64,000 nt of DNA from positions 62,001 through 126,000 of the forward strand of contig CAKRMK010000004.1 in the NCBI GenBank assembly GCA_934364795.1. Direction: 5' to 3'. Below, piece by piece: positions 36,533-44,758 of the stretch. Positions within the stretch are counted from its first letter, which is position 1. Each line of letters begins with the position of its first letter. The position numbers were made by a program, and so were the translations under genes. Below the pieces are notes generated by a model that was not told the DNA's origin, made no database searches, and saw only the letters and a list, made by a program, of their open reading frames with translations. The DNA is from an uncultured Blautia sp. (GTDB taxonomy: Bacteria > Bacillota > Clostridia > Lachnospirales > Lachnospiraceae).

Positions 36533-37084
36533 TTAACGTGTAATTCCAAGCTCATCCAGTGCTTTTGCCTGTCTTGCTTCCATATCTGCTGCCTCATCCG
36601 GTGTCATATGGTCGTATCCCAGAAGATGAAGCATACTGTGTGCTACCAGAAAGCAGAACTCACGTTTCACACTGTGTCCATATTCCTCTGCCTGTGCTGC
36701 TGCCCTCTCTGCAGAGATCATAATATCTCCAAGAAGCAGCTCTCCACTGTCCAGATCAAAACAGGATTCATCGTCTTCTGCCACAGAATAGTCTGCCGGT
36801 GTCTCAAAAGGAAGCATTGGAAAAGAAAGTACATCAGTGGCTCTCTCAATTCCTCGAAATTCTGTATTCACCCGTTTGATCTCTTCGTTATCTGTAAGCA
36901 CCAGATTCACCTGTGCATCCCATGGACATTTCTCCATATCAAGCACTTTCTCTGCAACGATTTTTGCAAGAGCCGGACAGTCAAGTCCCAGGTCAAAATC
37001 TGTCTCACATTCATATTCAATTGTTACCAACTTCTTATCCTCCTGATATGCTGCCAGCTTACAGAGTCTCAAAACGCTCTGCAA
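36533..37084 (-). CDS. ybeY: rRNA maturation endoribonuclease YbeY
   Basis: A 183-residue zinc-dependent protein with the HxxxHLLGYDH motif (HSMLHLLGYDHMTPDEA near 150) and FRGIERATDVLSFPM. It takes part in 16S rRNA 3' processing and ribosome quality control. The N-terminal 25 residues (VLRLCKLAAYQEDKKLVTIEYE) are longer than usual, so a later start is possible. It follows phoH at 145 bp, the usual order. Confidence 0.92.
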   Translation of the reverse strand: MQSVLRLCKLAAYQEDKKLVTIEYECETDFDLGLDCPALAKIVAEKVLDMEKCPWDAQVNLVLTDNEEIKRVNTEFRGIERATDVLSFPMLPFETPADYSVAEDDESCFDLDSGELLLGDIMISAERAAAQAEEYGHSVKREFCFLVAHSMLHLLGYDHMTPDEAADMEARQAKALDELGITR

Positions 37085-37228
37085 ATTACAACATACAAAT
37101 TATATTATATTTTATCATATCATCCGAAATATTCTGTAAAATTCAGTTTTCAAGCTATTATATTTGGCAATACATTTAACAAACTCACAGATTATCATAT
37201 GATTGTTTCTCTAAGCATTCTTCAGATA

Positions 37229-38248
37229 CTATTTACCGGAACGGCGTACTGCCTTTCTCTGGGAACGTTCTGCTGTCCTGGCTTCTTCTTTTTCAAATGC
37301 TTTTACAATATCCTTCACGATCTTACAGCGGACAACGTCTCTGTTGGTCAGGGAAATTGTTGCAATATCGTCTACATTTTTCAGAATGGACGCACATTTC
37401 TGAAGTCCTGAATCCGTCTCCTTGGAAAGGTCGATCTGTGTAATATCTCCGGTAAGGATCATCTTGGAACCTGTTCCGATACGGGTCAGTGCCATCTTCA
37501 AAATAGGGAGTGTGGCATTCTGGCTCTCATCTATGATGATCATACTGTTATTCAGTGTACGGCCTCGCATGTAGGCAAGAGGTGCTACCTCAATGATCCC
37601 TCTCTCCCTTAACTTCGCTGCCTGATCCGGGCCAAACACATCGTTCAATGCATCATACAATGGTTTCAGATAGGGATCAACCTTCTCCTGAAGATCTCCC
37701 GGGAGAAATCCAAGCTTCTCTCCAGCTTCAATGGCCGGGCGGCTTAAGATGATTCTCTCGATCTCATCATTTCTGTATAATTCTGCAGCATAGGCAACTG
37801 CCAGATAAGTCTTACCGGTACCTGCAGGTCCGATACAGATTGTTACTGTATTATTCTTCAGCGCATTTATATAATTCTTCTGACCAATCGTCTTGGTACG
37901 GATGGGAATGTTCTTATAATTAAGGGTAACTGCATCTCCTAACACCTTGCGGGTACTGTCTGCTATATCCTCTTCTGGCTCTTCTTCTCCATCTGCCTCG
38001 TCCAGAAAACGATGAATCATATCCACGGAAAGCTGCTGTTGTTTATCCAGAGCCTCCTGCATAGCTTCAATGATATTTACCGCCGCGCCAATCTTACCGT
38101 CATTGGTACCGCTTACTGTGATACAGGAATTTCGCTGGGTAATGGATACACCAAGTCTTTTCTCGATCACCTTAATCAGCTTGTCATTTATGCCGAAAAG
38201 CTCCTGTAAAATGTCTAATGAGTCAATCTCTATATTCGCGGATTTCAA
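37229..38248 (-). CDS. PhoH family ATPase
   Basis: About 339 residues: an N-terminal KH-like segment (LGVSITQRNSCITVSGTND), then a RecA-like ATPase with Walker A GPAGTGKTYLA, LSRPAIEAGEKLGFLPGDL and Walker B MIIIDESQN. PhoH proteins accompany YbeY and are thought to act in RNA metabolism. TTG at 38248, 7 nt after AAGGAGG, gives the usual N-terminus (LKSANIEID); the longer frame to 38320 has no good site. The C-terminus is basic. Confidence 0.93.
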   Translation of the reverse strand: MKSANIEIDSLDILQELFGINDKLIKVIEKRLGVSITQRNSCITVSGTNDGKIGAAVNIIEAMQEALDKQQQLSVDMIHRFLDEADGEEEPEEDIADSTRKVLGDAVTLNYKNIPIRTKTIGQKNYINALKNNTVTICIGPAGTGKTYLAVAYAAELYRNDEIERIILSRPAIEAGEKLGFLPGDLQEKVDPYLKPLYDALNDVFGPDQAAKLRERGIIEVAPLAYMRGRTLNNSMIIIDESQNATLPILKMALTRIGTGSKMILTGDITQIDLSKETDSGLQKCASILKNVDDIATISLTNRDVVRCKIVKDIVKAFEKEEARTAERSQRKAVRRSGK

Positions 38249-38325
38249 AAATGCTCCTCCTTGTGTCTTTTCAAAAATATGTCTGTATAAAATTATACCA
38301 CCCCGGGAACAGGTTTTCAACTTGT

Positions 38326-38370
38326 AAAAAAAGAAAGAACCGCGCCAACAGCACAGCTCTTTCTTTTTTT
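38326..38370 (-). terminator. Terminator after the DUF362 gene
   Basis: A 13-bp A/T-rich perfect stem (AAAAAAAGAAAGA with its complement) around a GC-rich 19-nt loop, just downstream of the DUF362 stop on the minus strand. Confidence 0.65.
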
Positions 38371-38376
38371 ATATCT

Positions 38377-39381
38377 TTATTCAGCTGTAAATGGAACAAC
38401 ATCTTTTACAGCATCGGCAGGAGAAATCTCGGCATCCTCATTATCAATATCAATAAGGTGATATCTGTCATTTCCCATGCCTATTTCTTTCATATAACTA
38501 AGCTGTCTAAGTCCGTGACGGGTAGTCATACGCTCGCATAAAGCCTTTCTGTCATCATCTTTTAGTGCAAAAACAAGATCAACAGAAGCCTGATCCACTG
38601 CCAGAATATCAGTGGATGCAACAATTCCGATATTCGGGGTTACAACAGGCTCTGCCCCTACGCCCTCGCAGTCACAGGATACAGACATATTACGCAGACA
38701 GTTGATAAATGTAATATTTTTTCCAAAGTGATCTACTGTGGCTTTGGAGGATTCTGTGATTCGCTCCATCAGCTCCTCTTCTGCAATGCTCCAGAGATTA
38801 TCAGAGCCCTTCACAGTATGGATCATGCCTTTTCCAATACGTCCGTCTGCACAGCCGATTCCAATATTTTTGTTGGAGCCGCCAAAGCCACCCATTGTAT
38901 GACCTTTAAAATGAGTCAGAACCAAAAGAGAATCATAATTTACAATATGTCCGCCCATTGTCATATGGTCAAACCATTTTCCATCCTTAACCGGAAGATC
39001 AACCGTTCCCTCTTCATCCATAATATCAACCGGGCAGAAGGTCCAGCCATTTACCTTCAGAGTCTCTCTGTGCTGCTCTGTAGTATAACGGTCACCTTCA
39101 TAGTATGTATTGGTCTCTACAATCGTTCCCTCCGGGATCTCTGTCTTTATCAGATTCTCCACCCAGGGACGGGGAATAATATTCGGTCCGTGCTTCTCAC
39201 CTGTATGAAGCTTGATTCCAATCCTTCCGGTCATGTTCTCATTAACCCGCTTATACAGCTTCTGCAATCCCTCCGGGGAAAGATCTCTGGTAAAGTAAAC
39301 AGTAGATACTTCTCCTGAACGCTCCTCGTATGGGACATAATGCTCTCCACCTTTACCTGGCACTATTTTCTTATGATCCAT
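38377..39381 (-). CDS. DUF362 domain protein
   Basis: About 334 residues. The DUF362 core is visible: IGIKLHTGEKHGPNIIPRPWVENLI, LLVLTHFKGHTMGGFGGSNKNIGIGCADGRIGKGMIH and DILAVDQASVDLVF. No ferredoxin-like cysteine clusters follow, unlike longer members. The function of the family is not established. ATG at 39381 is 8 nt after AGGAGG; TTG at 39387 is too close. It lies between the phoH and GGDEF genes, splitting the usual yqfD-phoH neighbourhood. Confidence 0.85.
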   Translation of the reverse strand: MDHKKIVPGKGGEHYVPYEERSGEVSTVYFTRDLSPEGLQKLYKRVNENMTGRIGIKLHTGEKHGPNIIPRPWVENLIKTEIPEGTIVETNTYYEGDRYTTEQHRETLKVNGWTFCPVDIMDEEGTVDLPVKDGKWFDHMTMGGHIVNYDSLLVLTHFKGHTMGGFGGSNKNIGIGCADGRIGKGMIHTVKGSDNLWSIAEEELMERITESSKATVDHFGKNITFINCLRNMSVSCDCEGVGAEPVVTPNIGIVASTDILAVDQASVDLVFALKDDDRKALCERMTTRHGLRQLSYMKEIGMGNDRYHLIDIDNEDAEISPADAVKDVVPFTAE

Positions 39382-39446
39382 TGTCAAAACCTCCTGTAAA
39401 AAACATGGTATATTTTAACTTTGTATTCAATTATAGGCCTTAAACC

Positions 39447-40406
39447 TTACTTTAAGTCAAGAAATTTTTCATTATAATTCTGATGTTCCCTTTTTTGCTC
39501 ATACATGATAAGGTCTGCCTGATGCAGAACTTCGTTTATGGAAACAGTGCCGTGCTCTTCCGGAATTTCCACCAGTCCGAAGCTGAAGCCCTTGGCATAG
39601 GGATGTCCCTTTTCACTGCCAAAAATAGACTGCATGCGTTTCAGCTTCTGGCGGGCTTTTTTCTCCGTACAGTTTCTAAGGATAATACAGAATTCGTCAC
39701 CACCGATACGGGCAAATATGTCCTCTTCACGGATATGAAACCGTACTGTATCTGCAAAATAACGGATGTACCAGTCTCCTTCTATATGTCCAAATGTATC
39801 ATTTACCTGTTTCAGGTGGTCCAGGTCACAGTAACAAAATACACAGCGTCCCGGATCTGCCAGGGCTTCCTCTGCTTTTTCCAGAAAGAAATGACGGTTG
39901 CCAATTCCGGTAAGTGAATCCTGGTAGGCCTCTGTCTCCAGCCTTGCCTCTCTTGCCATAAGCAGCTGGTTACACCGCTCCATCTGGCTTGCGTGATCCT
40001 TTTCAGCTTCTGCTTTCTTGCGGAGATAAAGCTCCCTTTCCCGCAGCTGCCTGGTCATGGTATTAAACGCATCGGAAAACTCTCCCAGAAACGATACATT
40101 CTGGGTATAGTCCCCCTTTGCCACCTGCTTTGCCTGCCAGGTCAGATGATTCAGATTTGCATGAAGATTTTTCAGATTTTCACACAAAAAATTGTCTCTG
40201 TCAGGAACAGATGCAGAAAGCTGTCCCTTGGACAAGGACTCTGAATATTCTTTCATTTCCACTACTGCATGCTCCAGAAACTGCAGTCCCATTCCAAGCT
40301 TTTGGTAAGGCTCATCTAATTCTTTAATATCCAGCGTTTTTACTTTGGAGTCATATAAAATGCTCCGCAGATATTCAAATAATAATTCACAGTTCTTATC
40401 TTCCAT
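39447..40406 (-). CDS. Diguanylate cyclase with HAMP-like linker (GGDEF)
   Basis: A 319-residue soluble protein. Residues 90-120 resemble a HAMP segment (WQAKQVAKGDYTQNVSFLGEFSDAFNTMTRQLRERE), a coiled coil follows, then a GGDEF domain (DSLTGIGNRH at about 165; ARIGGDEFCIIL at about 238). With the intact GGDEF it should make cyclic di-GMP. It lacks membrane helices, so the HAMP-like part probably receives a signal from a partner, perhaps the V4R protein encoded 50 bp upstream. The ribosome-binding site is weak. No EAL domain is present. Confidence 0.88.
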   Translation of the reverse strand: MEDKNCELLFEYLRSILYDSKVKTLDIKELDEPYQKLGMGLQFLEHAVVEMKEYSESLSKGQLSASVPDRDNFLCENLKNLHANLNHLTWQAKQVAKGDYTQNVSFLGEFSDAFNTMTRQLRERELYLRKKAEAEKDHASQMERCNQLLMAREARLETEAYQDSLTGIGNRHFFLEKAEEALADPGRCVFCYCDLDHLKQVNDTFGHIEGDWYIRYFADTVRFHIREEDIFARIGGDEFCIILRNCTEKKARQKLKRMQSIFGSEKGHPYAKGFSFGLVEIPEEHGTVSINEVLHQADLIMYEQKREHQNYNEKFLDLK

Positions 40407-40456
40407 TCAGGAAACCCAACTTACTTTCTCGTTTCTTGCCTACGCTATTTATTTTC

Positions 40457-40990
40457 CTATTCTACGTTTGCATGGAAACGGCAAACACGATCGCCTGTTG
40501 CCCAGCAGTCAACCTCCACTGCAGTATAAAGCTTTCCGGAATATACAGATAAAATTCCGGAAATAAATCCTTCATCATAGTTACATACAGTTTCGCCCAG
40601 CACCGGAAGTCCGGAACAGTCTGCGTCCTCTGCTACAGTAAGAATGATCTTGCCACTTTCTTCGTCTACATTTTCAATACGCAGCACGCCAATTTTCAGC
40701 TCCTGAAGCTTCTTCTGAAGCTCACTTACAAATTCATCAAGGGGCGGGTTAAGATTCAGCATATGCTTTGCAAAATATTCTCCTGCCATACGGCCTGCCT
40801 TACGGAAAATATCCACCTGCGCCTCTTTCCCATAGCGGCGGCAAAGCTCCTCTTTCAGAGAATATTCCAGCATTCTGTATACAAGGACCGGAAGCTCCTC
40901 TCCAAGATTTTCCCGGCTTTTCTCATCATATTGCAGGTATTCTTCAAAACTGATGGGTTTTCTGTCTGCCATAAAAATATTGTTTTCCAT
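40457..40990 (-). CDS. V4R domain sensor-like protein
   Basis: About 177 residues. The C-terminal 100 residues fit the V4R (4-vinyl reductase) fold: FVSELQKKLQELKIGVLRIEN, DCSGLPVLGETVCNYDEGFISGIL and the final EVDCWATGDRVCRFHANV, with paired cysteines. V4R domains bind small hydrophobic or metal-bearing ligands and often feed signalling proteins. It precedes the GGDEF gene on the same strand, so the pair may be a separate-subunit sensor and cyclase. ATG at 40990 replaces a longer frame at 41014. Confidence 0.75.
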   Translation of the reverse strand: MENNIFMADRKPISFEEYLQYDEKSRENLGEELPVLVYRMLEYSLKEELCRRYGKEAQVDIFRKAGRMAGEYFAKHMLNLNPPLDEFVSELQKKLQELKIGVLRIENVDEESGKIILTVAEDADCSGLPVLGETVCNYDEGFISGILSVYSGKLYTAVEVDCWATGDRVCRFHANVE

Positions 40991-41010
40991 AACTGATCCT
41001 TTCTTATCAA

Positions 41011-41330
41011 TCAATAAAAGCCACAGCCATTACGTCCGTTTTCTTTTATATGATACAATGCTTTATCTGCATCCTTCAGAGCGTTCTCACGCCGCCTTGT
41101 TTTATTGGCTTCTGTAAAATATAAATCCATATATTTCACTTCTTCCGTCATATCATAAAGCCTTACCTGCTCTGACAGATAATCCGAGCCGTCCTGTAAC
41201 TGCTTGGCAGCATTTTCACAGGTTATGTACTGCTCTGTGGACGTCTTAAGCACCTGGAATTTCTCTGCATTTTTATTTTTTTCTTCATCCTGCACACCGG
41301 CTTTCCAGTTTTTAAATATGCCCCATATCT
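41011..41330 (-). pseudogene. Collapsed GGDEF protein (internal deletion)
   Basis: The remaining frame joins a helical sensor region (KTSTEQYITCENAAKQLQDGSDYLSEQVRLYDMT, EVKYMDLYFTEANKTRRREN) directly to DADKALYHIKENGRN, the last helix of a GGDEF domain. The cyclase core is missing. A stop codon lies just upstream of IWGIFKNWKAGV, so the N-terminus is lost too. A 94-codon GTG frame (41295) survives. Confidence 0.7.
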
Positions 41331-41382
41331 AACTATTTTAACAAATATTACTAAAATTCTCAAGAATTTTTCGCGAAAATTA

Positions 41383-42573
41383 CTAATATTTTTTTTCTTT
41401 TTGTATACCACATTTTTCTACTACAGTCAGAGTTCCTTTCAGGACACAGCTGTTTTCTTCCATATTCACTGACAGACTGCTGTTTTCCACCTTTTTTCCT
41501 TCCTCCAGGAGGTTTTTTTCATAAATTCTGAACTGCTCTACCAGTTTTTCTTCTGCCTGCTTTTTTGTATAAGCAGCTTTGGTGACTTTATAGGGAACCC
41601 GGGTAATTTTTCCTATGGCACAGGGAAGGAAAAAATTTTCTGTAATCTGCCAGGGGTATTCTTCCACAAAAGTAGTATGTTGATTTTTTTCTTCTGTTCC
41701 CGCGCCAAAAATCCAGTTTCCAAGATGGAGATACCAGCTTTTTAACGGCTTTCCATCTGCTGTTTTTTTCTCGTAAAAAAGGGAAAGTTCCTGATAATAA
41801 GGAATTTGGTGGCGAACATAAATTTCTCCTTCTGCCGGAACATAATCTGTATGCACAACTTCCTGGCTGTCATTCAGGATATCTACCTGACCGAAGATAA
41901 GAACATCTCCTTGCTGACAGATATCTCCTGTTTTTACGTTTAAAGTTCCATTTTTCATAACAATACTCACAATTTCACCGGAAATATCCGCCACAAGGTC
42001 ACAGGGTGCCTTTTTTTCCTGCAGATCTTCTGTCAGTGCTTCTTCTGAAATGCTAAGAAGAAGTCTGGTTCCCTGGACTCTTGCAGAAACAAAAGTAATA
42101 TCCGGATATTGTTCCCGGAGCAGGGCTGCCAGCTTTGTGCAGTTTACTTCTTTTTTGCTGATTCCGTGTATGATTCCCTGCTCATCCAGAAATTTCAGGA
42201 TTTCCGGGGTGGAGTTTTTTATATTTCCATCTATATGGATATTCCAGATATGTCCTGACAGCCAGAGCATAAGCAAAAAGCAAAAAAGCCCACCTGCCCA
42301 GAAGCACTTTCTCTTCTGATTTCTGTGTATCCAAAAGGGAAGTCCCTTTTTTTCCAGAATCCGGATTTTTACTTTTGTCTTACTATGTATGGGCTGAAGC
42401 TTTTTGAAATCTTTTATGGAAATATAAGCAGATATGTTTTTTTCTGACAGACTGCGGACTTTTTGCAGATGAATTTCTCTTGCGCGGCAAAGATTGAGGA
42501 AACGTTCTGTCTGTTCTCCGGATACTGCTATTTTTACAAAGCCATGGATCATTTTCTGGGGATTGCTGTTCAT
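41383..42573 (-). CDS. yqfD: Sporulation protein YqfD
   Basis: About 396 residues with a cytoplasmic N-terminal domain, one membrane helix (CFWAGGLFCFLLMLWLSG near 90-107) and an extracytoplasmic domain starting HIDGNIKNSTPEIL, as in YqfD. It is needed for late sporulation in Bacillus. ATG at 42573 gives the conventional start (NSNPQKMIHGFVKI). It overlaps no neighbour; yqfC lies 17 bp upstream. Confidence 0.9.
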   Translation of the reverse strand: MNSNPQKMIHGFVKIAVSGEQTERFLNLCRAREIHLQKVRSLSEKNISAYISIKDFKKLQPIHSKTKVKIRILEKKGLPFWIHRNQKRKCFWAGGLFCFLLMLWLSGHIWNIHIDGNIKNSTPEILKFLDEQGIIHGISKKEVNCTKLAALLREQYPDITFVSARVQGTRLLLSISEEALTEDLQEKKAPCDLVADISGEIVSIVMKNGTLNVKTGDICQQGDVLIFGQVDILNDSQEVVHTDYVPAEGEIYVRHQIPYYQELSLFYEKKTADGKPLKSWYLHLGNWIFGAGTEEKNQHTTFVEEYPWQITENFFLPCAIGKITRVPYKVTKAAYTKKQAEEKLVEQFRIYEKNLLEEGKKVENSSLSVNMEENSCVLKGTLTVVEKCGIQKEKKY

Positions 42574-42589
42574 CTGCCTCTCCCTCCTT

Positions 42590-42946
42590 TTAGCCACGTT
42601 CAAAAAATACGCTGGAAATATACCCATGTACTTCCATTTCCGAAAAGGTGTAACTGGTGATTTCCAGATTTTTTCCCTGCAAGATCACTTTTCCACGGCA
42701 GGTAAGAAGGATCAGCTTTTCACTGGTATAAAGCAAAATACTTTTATAGTTTTCAATTACAGCCTGAACCGGGCCTGTAATGGTAATAACCGGAGCTTTG
42801 CACGCAAGGTCGCCGGGCACCTGCATGGCTGTTAAAAAATTATCATGCAGAGTATAACGTTTTGGCAGATTTTCAACATCTGCAGATGTCTTTTTGCCTG
42901 GATCTTTTTTGAAATGGAACAGATTTCCAGATCTATTTAGGGACAT
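42590..42946 (-). CDS. yqfC: Sporulation protein YqfC
   Basis: A 118-residue protein with the YqfC strand pattern: LPKRYTLHDNFLTAMQV, VQAVIENYKSILLYTSEKLILLTCRGKVILQG and LEITSYTFSEMEVHGYISSVFF. It belongs to the mother-cell sporulation set and is always paired with yqfD. First gene of that pair here, with the terminator at 42951-42992 upstream separating it from the DUF2284 gene. Confidence 0.9.
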   Translation of the reverse strand: MSLNRSGNLFHFKKDPGKKTSADVENLPKRYTLHDNFLTAMQVPGDLACKAPVITITGPVQAVIENYKSILLYTSEKLILLTCRGKVILQGKNLEITSYTFSEMEVHGYISSVFFERG

Positions 42947-42950
42947 AAAA

Positions 42951-42992
42951 AAATCCTCCCGGCTTTTATATCTAGCTTATGCAGGAGGATTT
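42951..42992 (-). terminator. Rho-independent terminator after the DUF2284 gene
   Basis: AAATCCTCC and GGAGGATTT form a 9-bp stem with a 24-nt loop; T run follows on the minus strand. Confidence 0.8.
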
Positions 42993-43017
42993 CTTTTATT
43001 CTGATAATCCAAATAAC

Positions 43018-43557
43018 CTATCGAAAAAGCACCAGTGAAAACCACAGAATCGTATTTCCACCAAGGCTGTATTCCATAGCGTGTTTCTCTACCAGCTCAC
43101 TGACCACTACCCCATGGCTTTCCAGACAGGGATGCATCTTTTCGGGGAAGCGGCAGGGCTTTCCTTCCAGATAGGCACAGTGTTCACACAGATCACAGGA
43201 CTCCGTGGAAAGAGTAAACGTCTCAAATCCTTCCTGATGCAAAAATTCTGCCACCTGAGTAGTAAGCTGTTCATGTGCATCTCTGGTAGCCAGCATTTCT
43301 TCCATGTTCATCACATCAGAAACCTCCGCCACGCTGGAAAATAAAATGCCATTTGGATAACTGTGGATACGGGCAGAACATTCCTTTAAGTCACCTACAC
43401 CAGGCGGACACGCCCAGGTAGTTCCATAGCGTTCACATTCTTCCTTGCAGATAATGCGTACCCGCTCCTTTACTTCTATTTCGGTTGTATCGATAAGCCG
43501 GTATTCATATATGGGATACTGGGCTATAAATTCTTCAAAACGATTTGTGTCTAACAT
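43018..43557 (-). CDS. DUF2284 cysteine-rich metal-binding protein
   Basis: About 179 residues. Cysteines cluster as in DUF2284: ICKEECERYGTTWACPPGVGDLKEC in the N-terminal half and ESCDLCEHCAYLEGKPCRFPEKMHPCLES in the C-terminal half, suggesting an iron-sulfur cluster. Role unknown. ATG at 43557, after AAGAGG, is chosen; the longer frame to 43668 reads through the fold-back repeat and is rejected. The last 12 residues are hydrophobic and may have been altered. Confidence 0.82.
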   Translation of the reverse strand: MLDTNRFEEFIAQYPIYEYRLIDTTEIEVKERVRIICKEECERYGTTWACPPGVGDLKECSARIHSYPNGILFSSVAEVSDVMNMEEMLATRDAHEQLTTQVAEFLHQEGFETFTLSTESCDLCEHCAYLEGKPCRFPEKMHPCLESHGVVVSELVEKHAMEYSLGGNTILWFSLVLFR

Positions 43558-43610
43558 ATTTTTCCTCTTACATTTTCTTCCTCTTGCATTTATACAAATA
43601 AGAATGATTC

Positions 43611-43675
43611 TTGAATAAAATGTGCCGCAAAACGGGGCGTGCAGATTGGGGAATGTTTTTTCAAACACACTCTAA
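43611..43675. repeat. Right half of the family A fold-back element
   Basis: TGTGCCGCAA, GGGGCGTGCAGATTG, GGAATG and TTTTTTCAAACACACTCTAA match the right arm of the element at 23301-23466. It supplies the last codons and stop of the dus gene on the minus strand. Confidence 0.75.
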
Positions 43676-44620
43676 TTCTTGCTCTGCATACAGGCTGGAA
43701 ACTGCCGCCTGATAATCTGACAGATGCTGGGATTTCTTGATTTTCTTGGCATATTTTTCATAATTGGTGAAGCTCACTGCCATATAGCTCCACAGTTCCT
43801 TCATGCGAAACAGCACATTTCGTTCTCCTGAAAGAAGCTCCTTATATTCCCGAAAAAGGCAGTCGTGAAACTTACGTAAAACGGCTTTATCCGGCTGTTT
43901 GCCCTCTCTTATGGCGCTTACCAGTCCGGGATTGGTAATCAGTCCACGCCCGTACATAAAGCAATCTGTATCTGGGAATCGGGCAGTAAAGCGGTTATAA
44001 TCTTCTACTGAAAACAGATTCCCATTATAACAAAGGGGCATTTCCAGACGGTTTACGGCCTTTTCGTAAGCATCCAGGCGAGGAAGTCCACGGTACATAT
44101 CGGTCTGAATCCTTGGATGGATGATCAGCTCATAAATGGGATATTTCTCATAAATGGCAAGAAGATAATCCCAGTCTTCCTCATAATGGGTTCCGATTCT
44201 GGTTTTTATGGAGATGTTCATATCAAGCTTGGAATAAATTTCATCCAGAAATGCATCCAGTTTCCCCGGCTCTGCAAGAAATCCGGCGCCTTTTCCTTTG
44301 GCTGTAACTGTACCGGAGGGACAGCCCAGATTCAGATTTACCTCTCTGTATCCATAATCGTCCCGTAATAGCTGTGCTGTACGGATAAAATCTTCTGCAT
44401 TGCAGGTAAGGATCTGTGGCACTACATACATCCCCTCATTCCGCTCTGGAGAAACCTCACAAATTTCCTGAAAGCTTAAATTTTTCTTAGGTTTGGCAGA
44501 GATAAATGGGGTAAAATATTTATCCATGGGATGATAAAACCGGTGATATGCCCGGCGATATACAAAATTGGTCACTCCCTCCATGGGAGCCATATAATCT
44601 TTCATAAAATTCCTTTCCAT
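43661..44620 (-). CDS. dus: tRNA-dihydrouridine synthase
   Basis: A 319-residue FMN-dependent TIM-barrel enzyme: YMAPMEGVTNFVYRRAYHRF at the start, NLNLGCPSGTVTAKGKGAGFL with the catalytic cysteine near residue 100, SIKTRIG and IIHPRIQTDMYRG. It reduces uridine in tRNA D-loops. The stop codon and the last four residues (L-E-C-V) fall inside the right half of the family A repeat, so the native C-terminus has been replaced. Which uridines it modifies cannot be told. Confidence 0.93.
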   Translation of the reverse strand: MERNFMKDYMAPMEGVTNFVYRRAYHRFYHPMDKYFTPFISAKPKKNLSFQEICEVSPERNEGMYVVPQILTCNAEDFIRTAQLLRDDYGYREVNLNLGCPSGTVTAKGKGAGFLAEPGKLDAFLDEIYSKLDMNISIKTRIGTHYEEDWDYLLAIYEKYPIYELIIHPRIQTDMYRGLPRLDAYEKAVNRLEMPLCYNGNLFSVEDYNRFTARFPDTDCFMYGRGLITNPGLVSAIREGKQPDKAVLRKFHDCLFREYKELLSGERNVLFRMKELWSYMAVSFTNYEKYAKKIKKSQHLSDYQAAVSSLYAEQELECV

Positions 44621-44626
44621 AACTCT

Positions 44627-44708
44627 CTACGCGCCCTCATCCGGGCAAAATTTCCCACAAATTGTAACGCATATCTTGCATAAAGCCCTTTGGGGAGACA
44701 CGCTCTAG
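44627..44708. repeat. Left half of the family A fold-back element
   Basis: On the minus strand CTAGAGCGTGT, GGCTTTATGCAAGATATGCGT, ACAATTTGTGGGAAATTTTG and GGATGAGGGCG follow the left arm of the element at 23301-23466. The right arm is absent. It lies between dus and mscL. Confidence 0.75.
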
Positions 44709-44718
44709 CATCAAAATT

Positions 44719-44747
44719 CCGGCTGCACAGGATTTTTATGCAGCCGG
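44719..44747 (-). terminator. Terminator after mscL
   Basis: CCGGCTGCA and TGCAGCCGG, a 9-bp perfect GC-rich stem with an 11-nt loop, 12 bp downstream of the mscL stop on the minus strand. Confidence 0.7.
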
Positions 44748-44758
44748 ACAGATACCTG

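Noticed and set aside
43557-43668. N-terminal extension of the DUF2284 protein
   Set aside because: The extra codons are translated from the fold-back repeat and a good ribosome site supports the start at 43557.
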